Of a DNA stretch of 8,952 bases, positions 1 through 7,208 are shown in pieces. The notes beneath the pieces are model-generated. The model saw nothing but the letters and a program-made list of their open reading frames with translations. It searched no databases and was not told the origin of the DNA. The stretch lies in assembly GCA_947585525.1 (NCBI GenBank), contig CANPXA010000061.1:1-8952 (forward strand), written 5' to 3'. Each line of letters starts with the position of its first letter. Position 1 is the stretch's first letter. The stretch is from an uncultured Akkermansia sp. (lineage in GTDB: Bacteria > Verrucomicrobiota > Verrucomicrobiia > Verrucomicrobiales > Akkermansiaceae). The translations under genes were made by a program, and so were the position numbers.

Positions 1-731
1 CGACGGGAATTGTTGTCCCGATCACGACGTGGACGAGGCGCGCGGGAGCCGGAGCGACCTCCGGCAGCCGTCGTACCAAGGTCTGCTCTCTTGTTGATCC
101 AGCACTTTACTCCGATAAGCCCGTAGAGCGTACGTGCCTCGGCAAACCCGTAATCAATGGGGGCACGCAATGTCTGCAGAGGCACCTTACCCTCGCGGTA
201 CTGTTCTGCCCGAGCTATATCTGCTCCGCCCAGACGACCGGCGCAACGGACACGAATGCCATCCGCTCCGAAATCCATGGCCACTTGGACAGCGCGCTTC
301 ATGGCACGGCGGAACGAAACACGGCGCTCCAGCTGGGTTGCGATGTTCTCCGCCACCAGTTGGGCGTCCAGTTCAGGCTGACGGATTTCCATGATATCCA
401 GTTTCACCTGGGCGCCTCCACAGAGCTTGGTGAGCTCGGCAGTCATCTCCTCAATGTACTTGCCTTTGGGTCCGATAACGAGACCGGGGCGGGCGGTGAA
501 TATGGTAACACGGACGCTGTTCCAAGCGCGCTCAATGACGATGCGCGAGATGGCGGGGGAGCTACCCTTGAGGTCGCTGTTCAGCTTGACCGTGTAATCT
601 TTGATAAACTTGCGGATCTTGAGGTCCTCGTGAAGTTTGGCTGCGTAGTCTTTTCCGGTGGCGTACCACTTGGAGCGCCAGTCTTTTGTCACGGCGAGAC
701 GGAACCCGATCGGATTTACTTTTTGTCCCAT
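1..731 (-). CDS. rpsC: 30S ribosomal protein S3, 3' end cut by window edge
   Basis: S3 sits in the head of the small subunit at the mRNA entry channel, beside S10 and S14. The frame starts at the ATG at 731 with MGQKVNPIGFRL, the near-universal S3 N-terminus, and stays open for 243 codons to the window edge. The KH domain carries its nucleic-acid-binding GxxG loop as IGPKG (about residues 86-90). The C-terminal half has the conserved segments RRVSFRRAMKR, GRLGGADIAR and VPLQTLRAPIDY. The visible part already exceeds the E. coli length (233 aa). After GVKCWINK it runs into a Gly/Ser/Arg-rich basic tail, so this S3 has an extended C-terminus whose end is not visible. It lies 24 bases after rplV in the usual S10-operon order. 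No Shine-Dalgarno is seen; the leader before the ATG is A-rich. The identification is secure. Confidence 0.97.
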   Translation of the reverse strand, partial: MGQKVNPIGFRLAVTKDWRSKWYATGKDYAAKLHEDLKIRKFIKDYTVKLNSDLKGSSPAISRIVIERAWNSVRVTIFTARPGLVIGPKGKYIEEMTAELTKLCGGAQVKLDIMEIRQPELDAQLVAENIATQLERRVSFRRAMKRAVQVAMDFGADGIRVRCAGRLGGADIARAEQYREGKVPLQTLRAPIDYGFAEARTLYGLIGVKCWINKRADLGTTAAGGRSGSRAPRPRRDRDNNSR

Positions 732-755
732 TATTCTGTTGTGGTTAAGGTTACC

Positions 756-1094
756 TTATGCCTCTTCGTCGGCTACGACGACGGTTATGTGCGCCGTTCT
801 CTTGCGAATCACGTTAGCAGACCCGCGGGCACGCGGCATCGTGCGCCGGAAGGTCATACCTTCATCCACCCGCACACTTTTGAGCACAAGCTCATCGGCG
901 GCAAGTCCGTTGTTATTTTCCGCGTTCGCTACGGCAGACTTGATCGTTTTGTTGATCAGGTAGGCTCCTTTCTTCGGAGAGTAGCTCAGCACGTCAATCG
1001 CTTGAGCAACCGGCATCCCCTGCACAGCTGCTGCTATGTCCCGCATCTTCTTGGCTGAGATGCGCGCATTTTTGCATATTGCTTTGACTTCCAT
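756..1094 (-). CDS. rplV: 50S ribosomal protein L22
   Basis: L22 binds 23S rRNA and its long beta-hairpin lines the peptide exit tunnel. The protein is 112 aa, the usual size (E. coli 110). It has the typical N-terminal fold with ARISAKKMRDIAA, the segment YLINKTIKSAVANAENN, and the hairpin and C-terminal strand TMPRARGSANVIRKRTAHI (about residues 85-103). The ATG at 1094 gives the expected N-terminus. Only 9 bases separate it from the unrecognised gene upstream, and 24 separate it from rpsC downstream. It has no Shine-Dalgarno; the leader reads ACGACAACA just before the ATG. In most bacteria rpsS lies directly upstream of rplV, but here a foreign-looking gene intervenes. Confidence 0.97.
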   Translation of the reverse strand: MEVKAICKNARISAKKMRDIAAAVQGMPVAQAIDVLSYSPKKGAYLINKTIKSAVANAENNNGLAADELVLKSVRVDEGMTFRRTMPRARGSANVIRKRTAHITVVVADEEA

Positions 1095-1103
1095 TGTTGT
1101 CGT

Positions 1104-1811
1104 TTAATTATTGGTTGTGACAGACACACGATCCCCCACATTGACGGAGAGTGAGCGGTTGAGGTGCTGTTGTACCAGCATTCCCGAGATTTTCTTGCGC
1201 ACATCTGTGACGATCGCCCGCGCGATGACCTGGTCTCCGCGGGTGATCTCCATAGGCATGCCGACGCGCACTCGAGCCTCCCTGCCAGCATTGATGACAA
1301 TGAGACCCGACTCTGAGTCGATACTCAGGACCTGCGCTTCTTCCGGGGTGCCGGCTAAAGCATCCTGCGGCGCCATACGCATTCCGAGGGCAACCTCCTG
1401 CTCACGCAGGGCTGCCTCCAGTGCTTGACGAGCCGCGGCATCTTCCACCAGAGCGCCGTTCATGTAGGCGCTGATAGCGGCAGACAGCTTGACAGCCGCT
1501 TGACGCAGCATATCGAGCTCCTCTCGAGTGGCCTCGAGCTGAGCTGCCGTGTCAATGATGCGCTCCTCACTCTCCCCGAGAGCAGCGCCCCCCAGCGCCT
1601 CAAGGCGACTGCGTATATCGCGCAGCTGCTTGCGAGCTTGGTCGGCATCCGTCCTGGCCAGGGCGTAGCTTTCGCGCAGGGTTGCCACTTGCTTCTCAAG
1701 TTGTGAGATCTTGTGTTGTGTTCCACGATCGGCCTCCGCAGCGCACACCAAGGCGGATGCTCCTCCTAACAGGAACACCACTCGACGTGCGATTTGGGGG
1801 ATAGTGACCAT
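1104..1811 (-). CDS. Unrecognised predicted exported coiled-coil protein inserted in the S10 operon
   Basis: I do not recognise a family for this 235-aa protein. Three regions can be seen. Residues 1-27 look like a Sec signal peptide: basic n-region with RR at 9-10, hydrophobic stretch VVFLLGGASALV, then Ala-rich CAAEA, with cleavage likely after VCA or AEA. The Cys at 23 has Val before it, which fits a lipobox poorly. Residues about 33-142 are rich in Glu, Gln, Leu, Ala and Arg with heptad-like spacing, suggesting a long coiled coil broken near GGAALGE (74-80). Residues about 158-233 form a beta-rich unit with Gly turns (IVINAGREARVRVGMPMEI and a final VNVGDRVSV), recalling small beta-barrel domains such as the FlgT C-terminal type; that likeness is inference. 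It lies 42 bases after rpsS and 9 before rplV on the same strand, so co-transcription is likely. There is no Shine-Dalgarno and no in-frame ATG upstream before a stop. Confidence 0.85.
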   Translation of the reverse strand: MVTIPQIARRVVFLLGGASALVCAAEADRGTQHKISQLEKQVATLRESYALARTDADQARKQLRDIRSRLEALGGAALGESEERIIDTAAQLEATREELDMLRQAAVKLSAAISAYMNGALVEDAAARQALEAALREQEVALGMRMAPQDALAGTPEEAQVLSIDSESGLIVINAGREARVRVGMPMEITRGDQVIARAIVTDVRKKISGMLVQQHLNRSLSVNVGDRVSVTTNN

Positions 1812-1853
1812 GGGAAAATTATCTGTTGTTTCGTGAATGTGCCGATCAGCTCA

Positions 1854-2123
1854 TTACTTCTTGCCGATGCCTCCGTGCGCCTTGAAGATACGCGTCGGAG
1901 CAAACTCACCGAGCTTGTGACCCACCATATTCTCCGTCACGTACACCGTGGCGAAGTTCTTCCCGGAGTGCACGAGGAAAGTGAGCCCCACAAAATCAGG
2001 AACCACCATTGATGCGCGACTCCATGTTTTGATCGGCTTACGGTCACCGCTCTGCAGCTGCTTGTCGACTTTGTCCAGCAATGATTGGCTGACAAACGGA
2101 CCTTTTTTGAGGGAACGTCCCAT
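1854..2123 (-). CDS. rpsS: 30S ribosomal protein S19
   Basis: S19 lies in the head of the small subunit, pairs with S13 and contacts the large subunit near the A-site tRNA. The 89-aa product (E. coli 92) begins MGRSLKKGPFV, the S19 signature start. It continues with IKTWSRASMVVPDFVGLTF, the segment GKNFATVYVTENMVGHKLGEFAPTR, and a basic end HGGIGKK. The ATG at 2123 is the family start. It follows rplB by 28 bases. Its leader, ending TATCAACA, has no Shine-Dalgarno. In most bacteria rplV comes next; here the unrecognised 235-codon gene follows. Confidence 0.97.
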   Translation of the reverse strand: MGRSLKKGPFVSQSLLDKVDKQLQSGDRKPIKTWSRASMVVPDFVGLTFLVHSGKNFATVYVTENMVGHKLGEFAPTRIFKAHGGIGKK

Positions 2124-2151
2124 TGTTGATATTCTAAGTTAAAGGTTACAT

Positions 2152-2985
2152 TTACTTGGTCTTGCGTCTCTGAACGATGAACGTATCGCTCGGCTTACGG
2201 ATGCGGCGAGTCTTTTGACCCTTCACGTGTCCCCACGGGGACTTGAGGTGCTGGCGTCCACCGCCGGACTTCGACTTACCTTCACCACCGCCGTTCGGAT
2301 GATCCACCGGGTTCATGCACATACCGCGCACGGTCGGACGAACACCCATCCAACGGGTACGTCCCGCCTTACCGGAGGATTCGTTCATGTGTTGGGTGTT
2401 GCCCACCTGACCGATGGTGCAGTAGCACTCCACACGGAAGCGACGCACTTCCCCGGAGGGCATCTTTACAAGCGCATAGTCGCCATCGCGGTTCGAGAGG
2501 ACAGCCTGCTGCCCCGCCGAACGGGCGATTTTGCCGCCGGATCCCGGACGGATCTCGATGTTGTGGATCGCCGTGCCGAGGGGGACCTTCTTGAGCGGCA
2601 TCGCGTTGCCAACCTTGGGGGCCACATCTTCACCGCTCTGCACCGTCATTCCGACGTTCAACCCCACCGGAGCGAGGATGTAGCTCTTGGCGCCATCCTT
2701 GTACTGCACAAGCGCAATGCGGCAGGTGCGATTCGGATCATACTCCACAGCCAGCACCTTAGCTGCCTCGTGGCGCGTGCGACAGAAGTCCACCAAACGG
2801 TAGTGGCGCTTGTGCCCACCGCCGATGTGACGAGTCGTGATACGTCCGTTGTTGTTGCGTCCACCGCTTTTACGCAACGGTTCCAAGAGACTCTTTTCCG
2901 GGCGAGACTTTGTGATCTCGTCGAAGGAGGGCAACACCTTGTAGCGGTTGGACGGTGTGGTAGGCTTAAATGACTTGAGGGACAT
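2152..2985 (-). CDS. rplB: 50S ribosomal protein L2
   Basis: L2 is a primary 23S rRNA binder needed for subunit joining and close to the peptidyl-transferase centre. The 277-aa protein (E. coli 273) has the N-terminal segments SGGRNNNGRITTRHIGGGHKR (about 40-60) and EYDPNRTCRIALV, the central ARSAGQQAVLSNRDGDYA, and the C-terminal GVRPTVRGMCMNPVDHPNGG (about 214-233). The His corresponding to the functionally important E. coli His229 is present at 229. The next conserved His (DHPH in many bacteria) is Asn here, at 231. The C-terminus is basic (FIVQRRKTK), as usual. It lies 41 bases after rplW. No strong Shine-Dalgarno is seen; an AGGA about 25 bases upstream is too far to count. Confidence 0.98.
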   Translation of the reverse strand: MSLKSFKPTTPSNRYKVLPSFDEITKSRPEKSLLEPLRKSGGRNNNGRITTRHIGGGHKRHYRLVDFCRTRHEAAKVLAVEYDPNRTCRIALVQYKDGAKSYILAPVGLNVGMTVQSGEDVAPKVGNAMPLKKVPLGTAIHNIEIRPGSGGKIARSAGQQAVLSNRDGDYALVKMPSGEVRRFRVECYCTIGQVGNTQHMNESSGKAGRTRWMGVRPTVRGMCMNPVDHPNGGGEGKSKSGGGRQHLKSPWGHVKGQKTRRIRKPSDTFIVQRRKTK

Positions 2986-3026
2986 AATAGCTTACTTTCT
3001 TGTTAATGGTTCCTGCCGGTATTGGT

Positions 3027-3311
3027 TCAGACCAGCTCTAATTCTTCTCCGGCGGCAAGTTTAACGTATGCCTTTTTCCAAGCCGGGGTTACTCCGTGGT
3101 TCTTGGTGCGCTTGCGGCGCTCCTTGCCGTCATAATTTGCGGTGCGTACGGATGCTACTTTTTTGCCAAGCAGCTTCTCCACAGCCTGTCGTATCTCTAC
3201 CTTCGTGGCCTCCACCGCTACCTCGAACACAACCTCCCCGGTCTTTTCGTGCAGCAGGGTCGCTTTCTCAGATACGCGCGGCCGCTTGATTACTTCATGG
3301 ATATCGTTCAT
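3027..3311 (-). CDS. rplW: 50S ribosomal protein L23
   Basis: L23 surrounds the tunnel exit and is the docking site for trigger factor and the signal recognition particle. The 94-aa product (E. coli 100) has the family start IKRPRVSEKATLL with the chaperone-docking Glu in VSEKA (residue 15). It continues with FEVAVEATKVEIRQAVEKLL and the tunnel-loop region VRTANYDGKERRKR (about 56-69). The start at 3311 is only 2 bases after the rplD stop, so translation is probably coupled to that of L4. No Shine-Dalgarno is present at the end of rplD. Confidence 0.96.
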   Translation of the reverse strand: MNDIHEVIKRPRVSEKATLLHEKTGEVVFEVAVEATKVEIRQAVEKLLGKKVASVRTANYDGKERRKRTKNHGVTPAWKKAYVKLAAGEELELV

Positions 3312-3313
3312 GG

Positions 3314-3925
3314 TTATTTCGTGCGGTTAGCTATGGTTTCCAGAGCAGATTCAACGATGACGACTTTTCCTGCGTTGAGCAGGTGCTCAATGTTAACCTC
3401 AGCGGCACTCATGAGCAAAACATCCGCCACATTGCGACCGGCTCTCTTTGTAAGCTCGTCAAATTCGTTTGCGATGATGAGCACCTTCCGAGGCTCCTCG
3501 ACCACCTCCTTCACGGCCTTGACAAAACTCTTCGTCTTGCCGTCCTCGATGCTGAATCCCGGAACCGTCAGCACCTTGCCTCCCGAGAGGATATCCCCCA
3601 TCACGCGGCGGAGCGCCAGCTTGCGTACGTTGCGGTTGACTTTTTTGGAGTAGTCTCTCGGCTTCGGACCGAACACGACGCCACCACCCACAAAAATCGG
3701 GCTGCGCTTATCGCCGTGGCGTGCGTTACCCGTCCTTTTCTGGCGGTAGATTTTCTTGTTGTTGCCGGAAACCTCGGCGCGCGTCTTGGTGCAGGCGCTG
3801 CCTTGACGGCGGTTAGCGTGGTACGCCACGATGAGATCGTGGACCGCCTGCGTGCCCTTATCGGCTCCGACGGTCACGATGTTAGCCTCGTGCGCGGCTT
3901 CTAATGTTAGTTCTTTTGCGGACAT
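3314..3925 (-). CDS. rplD: 50S ribosomal protein L4
   Basis: L4 binds 23S rRNA domain I and sends a long loop into the peptide tunnel. In E. coli it also represses the S10 operon. The 203-aa product (E. coli 201) carries the tunnel loop as NNKKIYRQKRTGNARHGDKR (about 55-74), followed by SPIFVGGGVVFGPKPRDYSKKVNR and a C-terminal Rossmann-like part with VLIIANEF and NIEHLLNAGKVVIVESALE. The usual QKGTGRAR of the loop reads QKRTGNAR here. The ATG at 3925 has a clear Shine-Dalgarno, AGGAG, nine bases upstream, one of the few in this cluster. It follows rplC by 26 bases. The E. coli S10 leader through which L4 acts has no counterpart here, since rpsJ follows fusA directly. Confidence 0.97.
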   Translation of the reverse strand: MSAKELTLEAAHEANIVTVGADKGTQAVHDLIVAYHANRRQGSACTKTRAEVSGNNKKIYRQKRTGNARHGDKRSPIFVGGGVVFGPKPRDYSKKVNRNVRKLALRRVMGDILSGGKVLTVPGFSIEDGKTKSFVKAVKEVVEEPRKVLIIANEFDELTKRAGRNVADVLLMSAAEVNIEHLLNAGKVVIVESALETIANRTK

Positions 3926-3951
3926 AGATAGGTTCTCCTAGGTTCGACTTC

Positions 3952-4596
3952 TTATTTAGTGCTCTTCTTCTTAGCGGGGCGGATGACAACGCAGCTGCCC
4001 TTTGCGCCGGGAACGGGTCCGGAAATGAGCAACACCTTGTCCTCTTTACGCACCTGCACAACCTTCAGGTTTTGAACAGTCTTGCGTTCGTTCCCCATGC
4101 GTCCGGGCATCTTCTGCCCTTTCCATACGCGAGACGGAGTGGCGCAAGCGCCCACACCACCGGTGCGGCGATGCATCATGCTACCGTGAGTCATGGGTGA
4201 ACCGTGGAAGTTGTGTCTGCGCATCACACCCTGGAAACCCTTGCCCTTGCTCGTACCGATGACGTCCACCCAGGCACCTTCGGCAAAGAGGTCGCAGCCG
4301 GGATGAGTCGTTCCTTCCTGAGGCAACTCCTCAGCGGTCACGCGGAACTCGTGCAACTCCTCAGCGGGAGCTATGCCGAGTTTCTTGTAGTGACCTGCCA
4401 CCGGACGGGTCAATCTGCTCTCCTTTTTGGAGCCGTAGGCCACCTGCACGGCGTTATAACCATCCTTTTCGGCAGTCTTGATCTGGGCAAAGACATTATC
4501 GCCCACGTGGATGACGGTGACGGGAATCATGGCTCCGGTCTCCTGGTTGAAGACGCGGGTCATGCCGATTTTCTTTCCAATTAATCCCAAAGACAT
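3952..4596 (-). CDS. rplC: 50S ribosomal protein L3
   Basis: L3 binds near the 3' end of 23S rRNA and reaches toward the peptidyl-transferase centre. The 214-aa product (E. coli 209) begins MSLGLIGKKIGMTRVF, the family start. It shows SKGKGFQGVMRRHNFHGSPM (about 116-135) and the extended-loop region VGACATPSRVWKGQKMPGRM (about 148-167). In E. coli the Gln at the loop (GQNQTPG) is methylated by PrmB; here the matching residue appears to be Ala150 (GACATP), as in many non-proteobacterial L3 proteins. The C-terminus is Lys-rich. The gene follows rpsJ by 21 bases. The leader before the ATG contains CTCCT but no Shine-Dalgarno. Confidence 0.97.
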   Translation of the reverse strand: MSLGLIGKKIGMTRVFNQETGAMIPVTVIHVGDNVFAQIKTAEKDGYNAVQVAYGSKKESRLTRPVAGHYKKLGIAPAEELHEFRVTAEELPQEGTTHPGCDLFAEGAWVDVIGTSKGKGFQGVMRRHNFHGSPMTHGSMMHRRTGGVGACATPSRVWKGQKMPGRMGNERKTVQNLKVVQVRKEDKVLLISGPVPGAKGSCVVIRPAKKKSTK

Positions 4597-4617
4597 GTCA
4601 GTATATCAGGTTAGGAG

Positions 4618-4926
4618 TTAAATCTTGATCGTGATGTCAACGCCTGCCGGCAGGTTGAGCTTCTTGAGTTCCTCCACGGTGCGGGAGGTGGGCTCGACGA
4701 TATCGAGCAACCTCTTGTGGGTGCGGATCTCAAATTGATCTGCTGATTTCTTATTGACACGAACCGAGCGGTTCACAGAGAACTTCTCGATACGAGTCGG
4801 CAAAGGAATCGGCCCGGCTACTTTCGCCCCGGTGCGCTTGGCTGTCTCCACGATCTCGGAAGCGGATCGGTCGATAGCCCGGCTGTCGAAGGCGCGAAGT
4901 CGAATGCGGATTTTAGGACTTTGCAT
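4618..4926 (-). CDS. rpsJ: 30S ribosomal protein S10 (NusE)
   Basis: S10 is part of the 30S head. In other bacteria, as NusE, it also joins NusB in antitermination and links NusG to the ribosome. The 102-aa product (E. coli 103) has IRIRLRAFDSRAIDRSASEI, KVAGPIPLPTRIEKFSVNRS and QFEIRTHKRLLDIVEP, all diagnostic. The ATG at 4926 gives MQSPKIRIRL, the expected N-terminus. In E. coli it heads its own operon behind a long L4-regulated leader. Here it lies 39 bases after fusA, with no room for such a leader and no promoter seen, so it is probably read through from rpsL. No Shine-Dalgarno precedes the start. Confidence 0.97.
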   Translation of the reverse strand: MQSPKIRIRLRAFDSRAIDRSASEIVETAKRTGAKVAGPIPLPTRIEKFSVNRSVRVNKKSADQFEIRTHKRLLDIVEPTSRTVEELKKLNLPAGVDITIKI

Positions 4927-4965
4927 GAACGTGCGGTTATGTTTTGGGTTAATAATAATTCGGGT

Positions 4966-7149
4966 TTACTTAGTGTTGCCACCGCGAGCCTTGACGATTT
5001 GGGCGACAAGGTTGGGCGGCACCTGCTCAAAGTGAGAGGGCTCCATGGAGTAGGAAGCCAGACCTTTGGAGAGGGTACGAATGTCGGTAGAGTAGCCGAA
5101 CATCTCGGCAAGCGGGACGGAGGCGGTGAGGACGCACTCGCTCCCCTTGTGCTCCATGCTGTTCACCTGGGCGCGGCGGCGATTGAGGTCGCCCATGATG
5201 TCACCCTGGTTCTCTGCCGGAGTCACCACCTCCACGCTCATGATGGGCTCCAGGAGCACCGGAGCGCACTTGGCAAATGCGTTCTTCATCGCGAAGATAG
5301 CCGCCATCTTGAAGGCATTCTCATTGGAGTCCACTTCGTGGTAAGATCCGTCCACAACGTCCACCTCTACATCTTCCACCGGATAACCAGCCACGATACC
5401 GGAGTTCATTGCCTCATTCAACCCGGCGTACACGGCATTCATGTACTCCTTCGGAATGGCACCTCCGACCACCTTGTTGGCGATCTTCAGACCACTTCCG
5501 CGCTCTCCGGGACGCATATCAATGATGACATCGCCGTACTGACCACGACCGCCGCTCTGCTTGACGAGTTTACCCTGCACGTGATCGGCAGATTTGGTGA
5601 TCGTTTCGCGGTAGGCAATCTGAGGTTTGCCGGTGTTGGCTTCCACCTTGAACTCGCGTTTCAAGCGATCCACGATGATATCGAGGTGCAGCTCGCCCAT
5701 GCCGGCAATAATGGTCTGTCCTGTTTCCTCATCGGTCTTGACGCGGAAGGTGGGATCCTCGGCAGAGAGTCGCTGAAGAGCGTTGCTCATCTTCTCCTGG
5801 TCCGCCTTGGTGAGCGGCTCCACAGCCATGGATATCACCGTATCCGGGAAGGTCGGCGGCTCGAGCGTGTAGTCGAAATCATCGCTCGCCAACGTGTCGC
5901 CCGTGGTCGCATTCTTCAAGCCCACGATCGCGGCTATATCCCCGGAAAACACCTCATCCACGTCTGTATGAACATTGGCCTGGATCTGCAACAGACGTCC
6001 CACACGCTCGCGTTTGCGCGTGCGGGGGTTATAGACCGTGTCTCCCTTACGGATGACGCCCGTGTACACGCGGATGAACACCAGCGAGCCTACGAACTTA
6101 TCCGCCCACAATTTGAAGGCCAAAGCAATCGGCTTGTCCTCATCCGACGGGATGATTTCCTTCTTCTCGAAGATCTCATAGCCATTCTCATCCAGCCCGG
6201 AGGAGATGGTCGAAGTCACCGTCGCCGTCTTCGCCTCCAGCGGAGAGGGGAGGTAGTCCACCACGGCATCCAGCAATCCTTGCACGCCTTTGTTCTTGAA
6301 GGCGGAACCTCCGCAAACCGGAACAAACAAGTTGGCTATCGTTGCGCGGCGAATGGCAGCCTTGAGAGTCGGAGCATCAATCGGCTCCTCCATGAGGAAA
6401 AGCTCACCAAGCTCATCGTCCACATTGGCGACACGCTCCTTGAGGTCCTCCAACGCGGCCTGGGCCTCAGCCTTCAGCTCCTCGGGAATCTCCTCCACCG
6501 TGTAGGTGGAACCCAAGCGGTCAGAGTCGGAGTAAATGATGGCTTTCTGGTTGACGATATCAATCTGCCCGCGCAGGTTGTCCTCGGAGCCGATAGGCAT
6601 AAGTACCGTCGCGGCATTGGCGCCCAGCTTCGTGCGGATATCGTTCAGCACGTTTGCAAAGTTGGCTCCCGTGCGATCCATCTTGTTCACAAAGCAGATA
6701 CGGGGAACGTTGTACTTGCTTGCCTGACGCCACACGGTTTGGGTCTGCGGCTGCACACCTGCCACACCACAGAACACCACGATGGCTCCGTCCAGCACGC
6801 GCAGGCTGCGCTCCACCTCAGCCGTGAAATCCACGTGCCCCGGGGTGTCGATCACGTTGAGCTGGAAATTCTCACCCTCGAACAACTTGTAGCATCCCTC
6901 TGCCGGAAGCTGCTTCCAATTGGTCGTCACAGCAGCGGAGGTGATGGTGATGCCGCGCTCCTGCTCCTGCTCCATCCAGTCGGTCGTTGCCGCACCATCG
7001 TGCACCTCGCCGATCTTGTGGATCATGCCGGTATAGAAGAGAATACGCTCAGAGAGGGTGGTCTTGCCGCCATCGATGTGAGCCGCTATACCGAAGTTGC
7101 GGTAGCGCTCCAGCGGAGCCTTACGATCCGGACTACTTACACTTGCCAT
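4966..7149 (-). CDS. fusA: Translation elongation factor G
   Basis: EF-G is the GTPase that drives tRNA-mRNA translocation and, with RRF, ribosome recycling. From the ATG at 7149 it is 727 aa (E. coli 704). GTPase motifs are all visible: P-loop AHIDGGKTT (23-31), switch I RGITITSAA (65-73), DTPGH with the catalytic His105 (101-105), NKMD (155-158) and a GGSAF G5-type motif. Later parts include the domain III region GMGELHLDIIVDRLKREF, the domain IV segment KQSGGRGQYGDVIID and the C-terminal YSTDIRTLSKGLASYSMEPS. The P-loop has Gly27 where EF-G nearly always has Ala (AHIDAGKTT). A GTG at 7212 overlaps the rpsG stop and would add 21 residues. I prefer 7149, because it has an AAGGA Shine-Dalgarno nine bases upstream and the extension does not resemble EF-G. 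No tuf gene follows. Confidence 0.98.
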   Translation of the reverse strand: MASVSSPDRKAPLERYRNFGIAAHIDGGKTTLSERILFYTGMIHKIGEVHDGAATTDWMEQEQERGITITSAAVTTNWKQLPAEGCYKLFEGENFQLNVIDTPGHVDFTAEVERSLRVLDGAIVVFCGVAGVQPQTQTVWRQASKYNVPRICFVNKMDRTGANFANVLNDIRTKLGANAATVLMPIGSEDNLRGQIDIVNQKAIIYSDSDRLGSTYTVEEIPEELKAEAQAALEDLKERVANVDDELGELFLMEEPIDAPTLKAAIRRATIANLFVPVCGGSAFKNKGVQGLLDAVVDYLPSPLEAKTATVTSTISSGLDENGYEIFEKKEIIPSDEDKPIALAFKLWADKFVGSLVFIRVYTGVIRKGDTVYNPRTRKRERVGRLLQIQANVHTDVDEVFSGDIAAIVGLKNATTGDTLASDDFDYTLEPPTFPDTVISMAVEPLTKADQEKMSNALQRLSAEDPTFRVKTDEETGQTIIAGMGELHLDIIVDRLKREFKVEANTGKPQIAYRETITKSADHVQGKLVKQSGGRGQYGDVIIDMRPGERGSGLKIANKVVGGAIPKEYMNAVYAGLNEAMNSGIVAGYPVEDVEVDVVDGSYHEVDSNENAFKMAAIFAMKNAFAKCAPVLLEPIMSVEVVTPAENQGDIMGDLNRRRAQVNSMEHKGSECVLTASVPLAEMFGYSTDIRTLSKGLASYSMEPSHFEQVPPNLVAQIVKARGGNTK

Positions 7150-7154
7150 AATTT

Positions 7155-7168
7155 CTTTTCCTTTAAGG
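7155..7168 (-). promoter_or_regulatory. Shine-Dalgarno of fusA, deciding its start
   Basis: On the minus strand the spacer after rpsG contains TTAAAGGAAAAG just ahead of the ATG at 7149. AAGGA lies nine bases from that ATG, a workable distance. No comparable site precedes the GTG at 7212, which lies inside the end of rpsG. This favours the shorter EF-G. Most neighbours lack such a site. Confidence 0.7.
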
Positions 7169-7208
7169 TATTTGGTGTGAATAAAAAATCCGCCGAGCAA
7201 TCCTGTGA

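Noticed and set aside
285..1058. A 257-codon open frame on the plus strand opposite rpsC and rplV.
   Set aside because: It spans two well-identified minus-strand genes and their spacer, and its product resembles nothing known.
1782..1811. Possible twin-arginine (Tat) signal or lipobox at the start of the 235-aa protein.
   Set aside because: The residues after RR do not fit the Tat consensus, and the Cys at 23 is preceded by Val, poor for lipoprotein processing. A plain Sec signal fits better.
2215..2973. A 252-codon open frame on the plus strand opposite rplB.
   Set aside because: It lies entirely antisense to L2, whose identity is certain, with no start signals or family resemblance.
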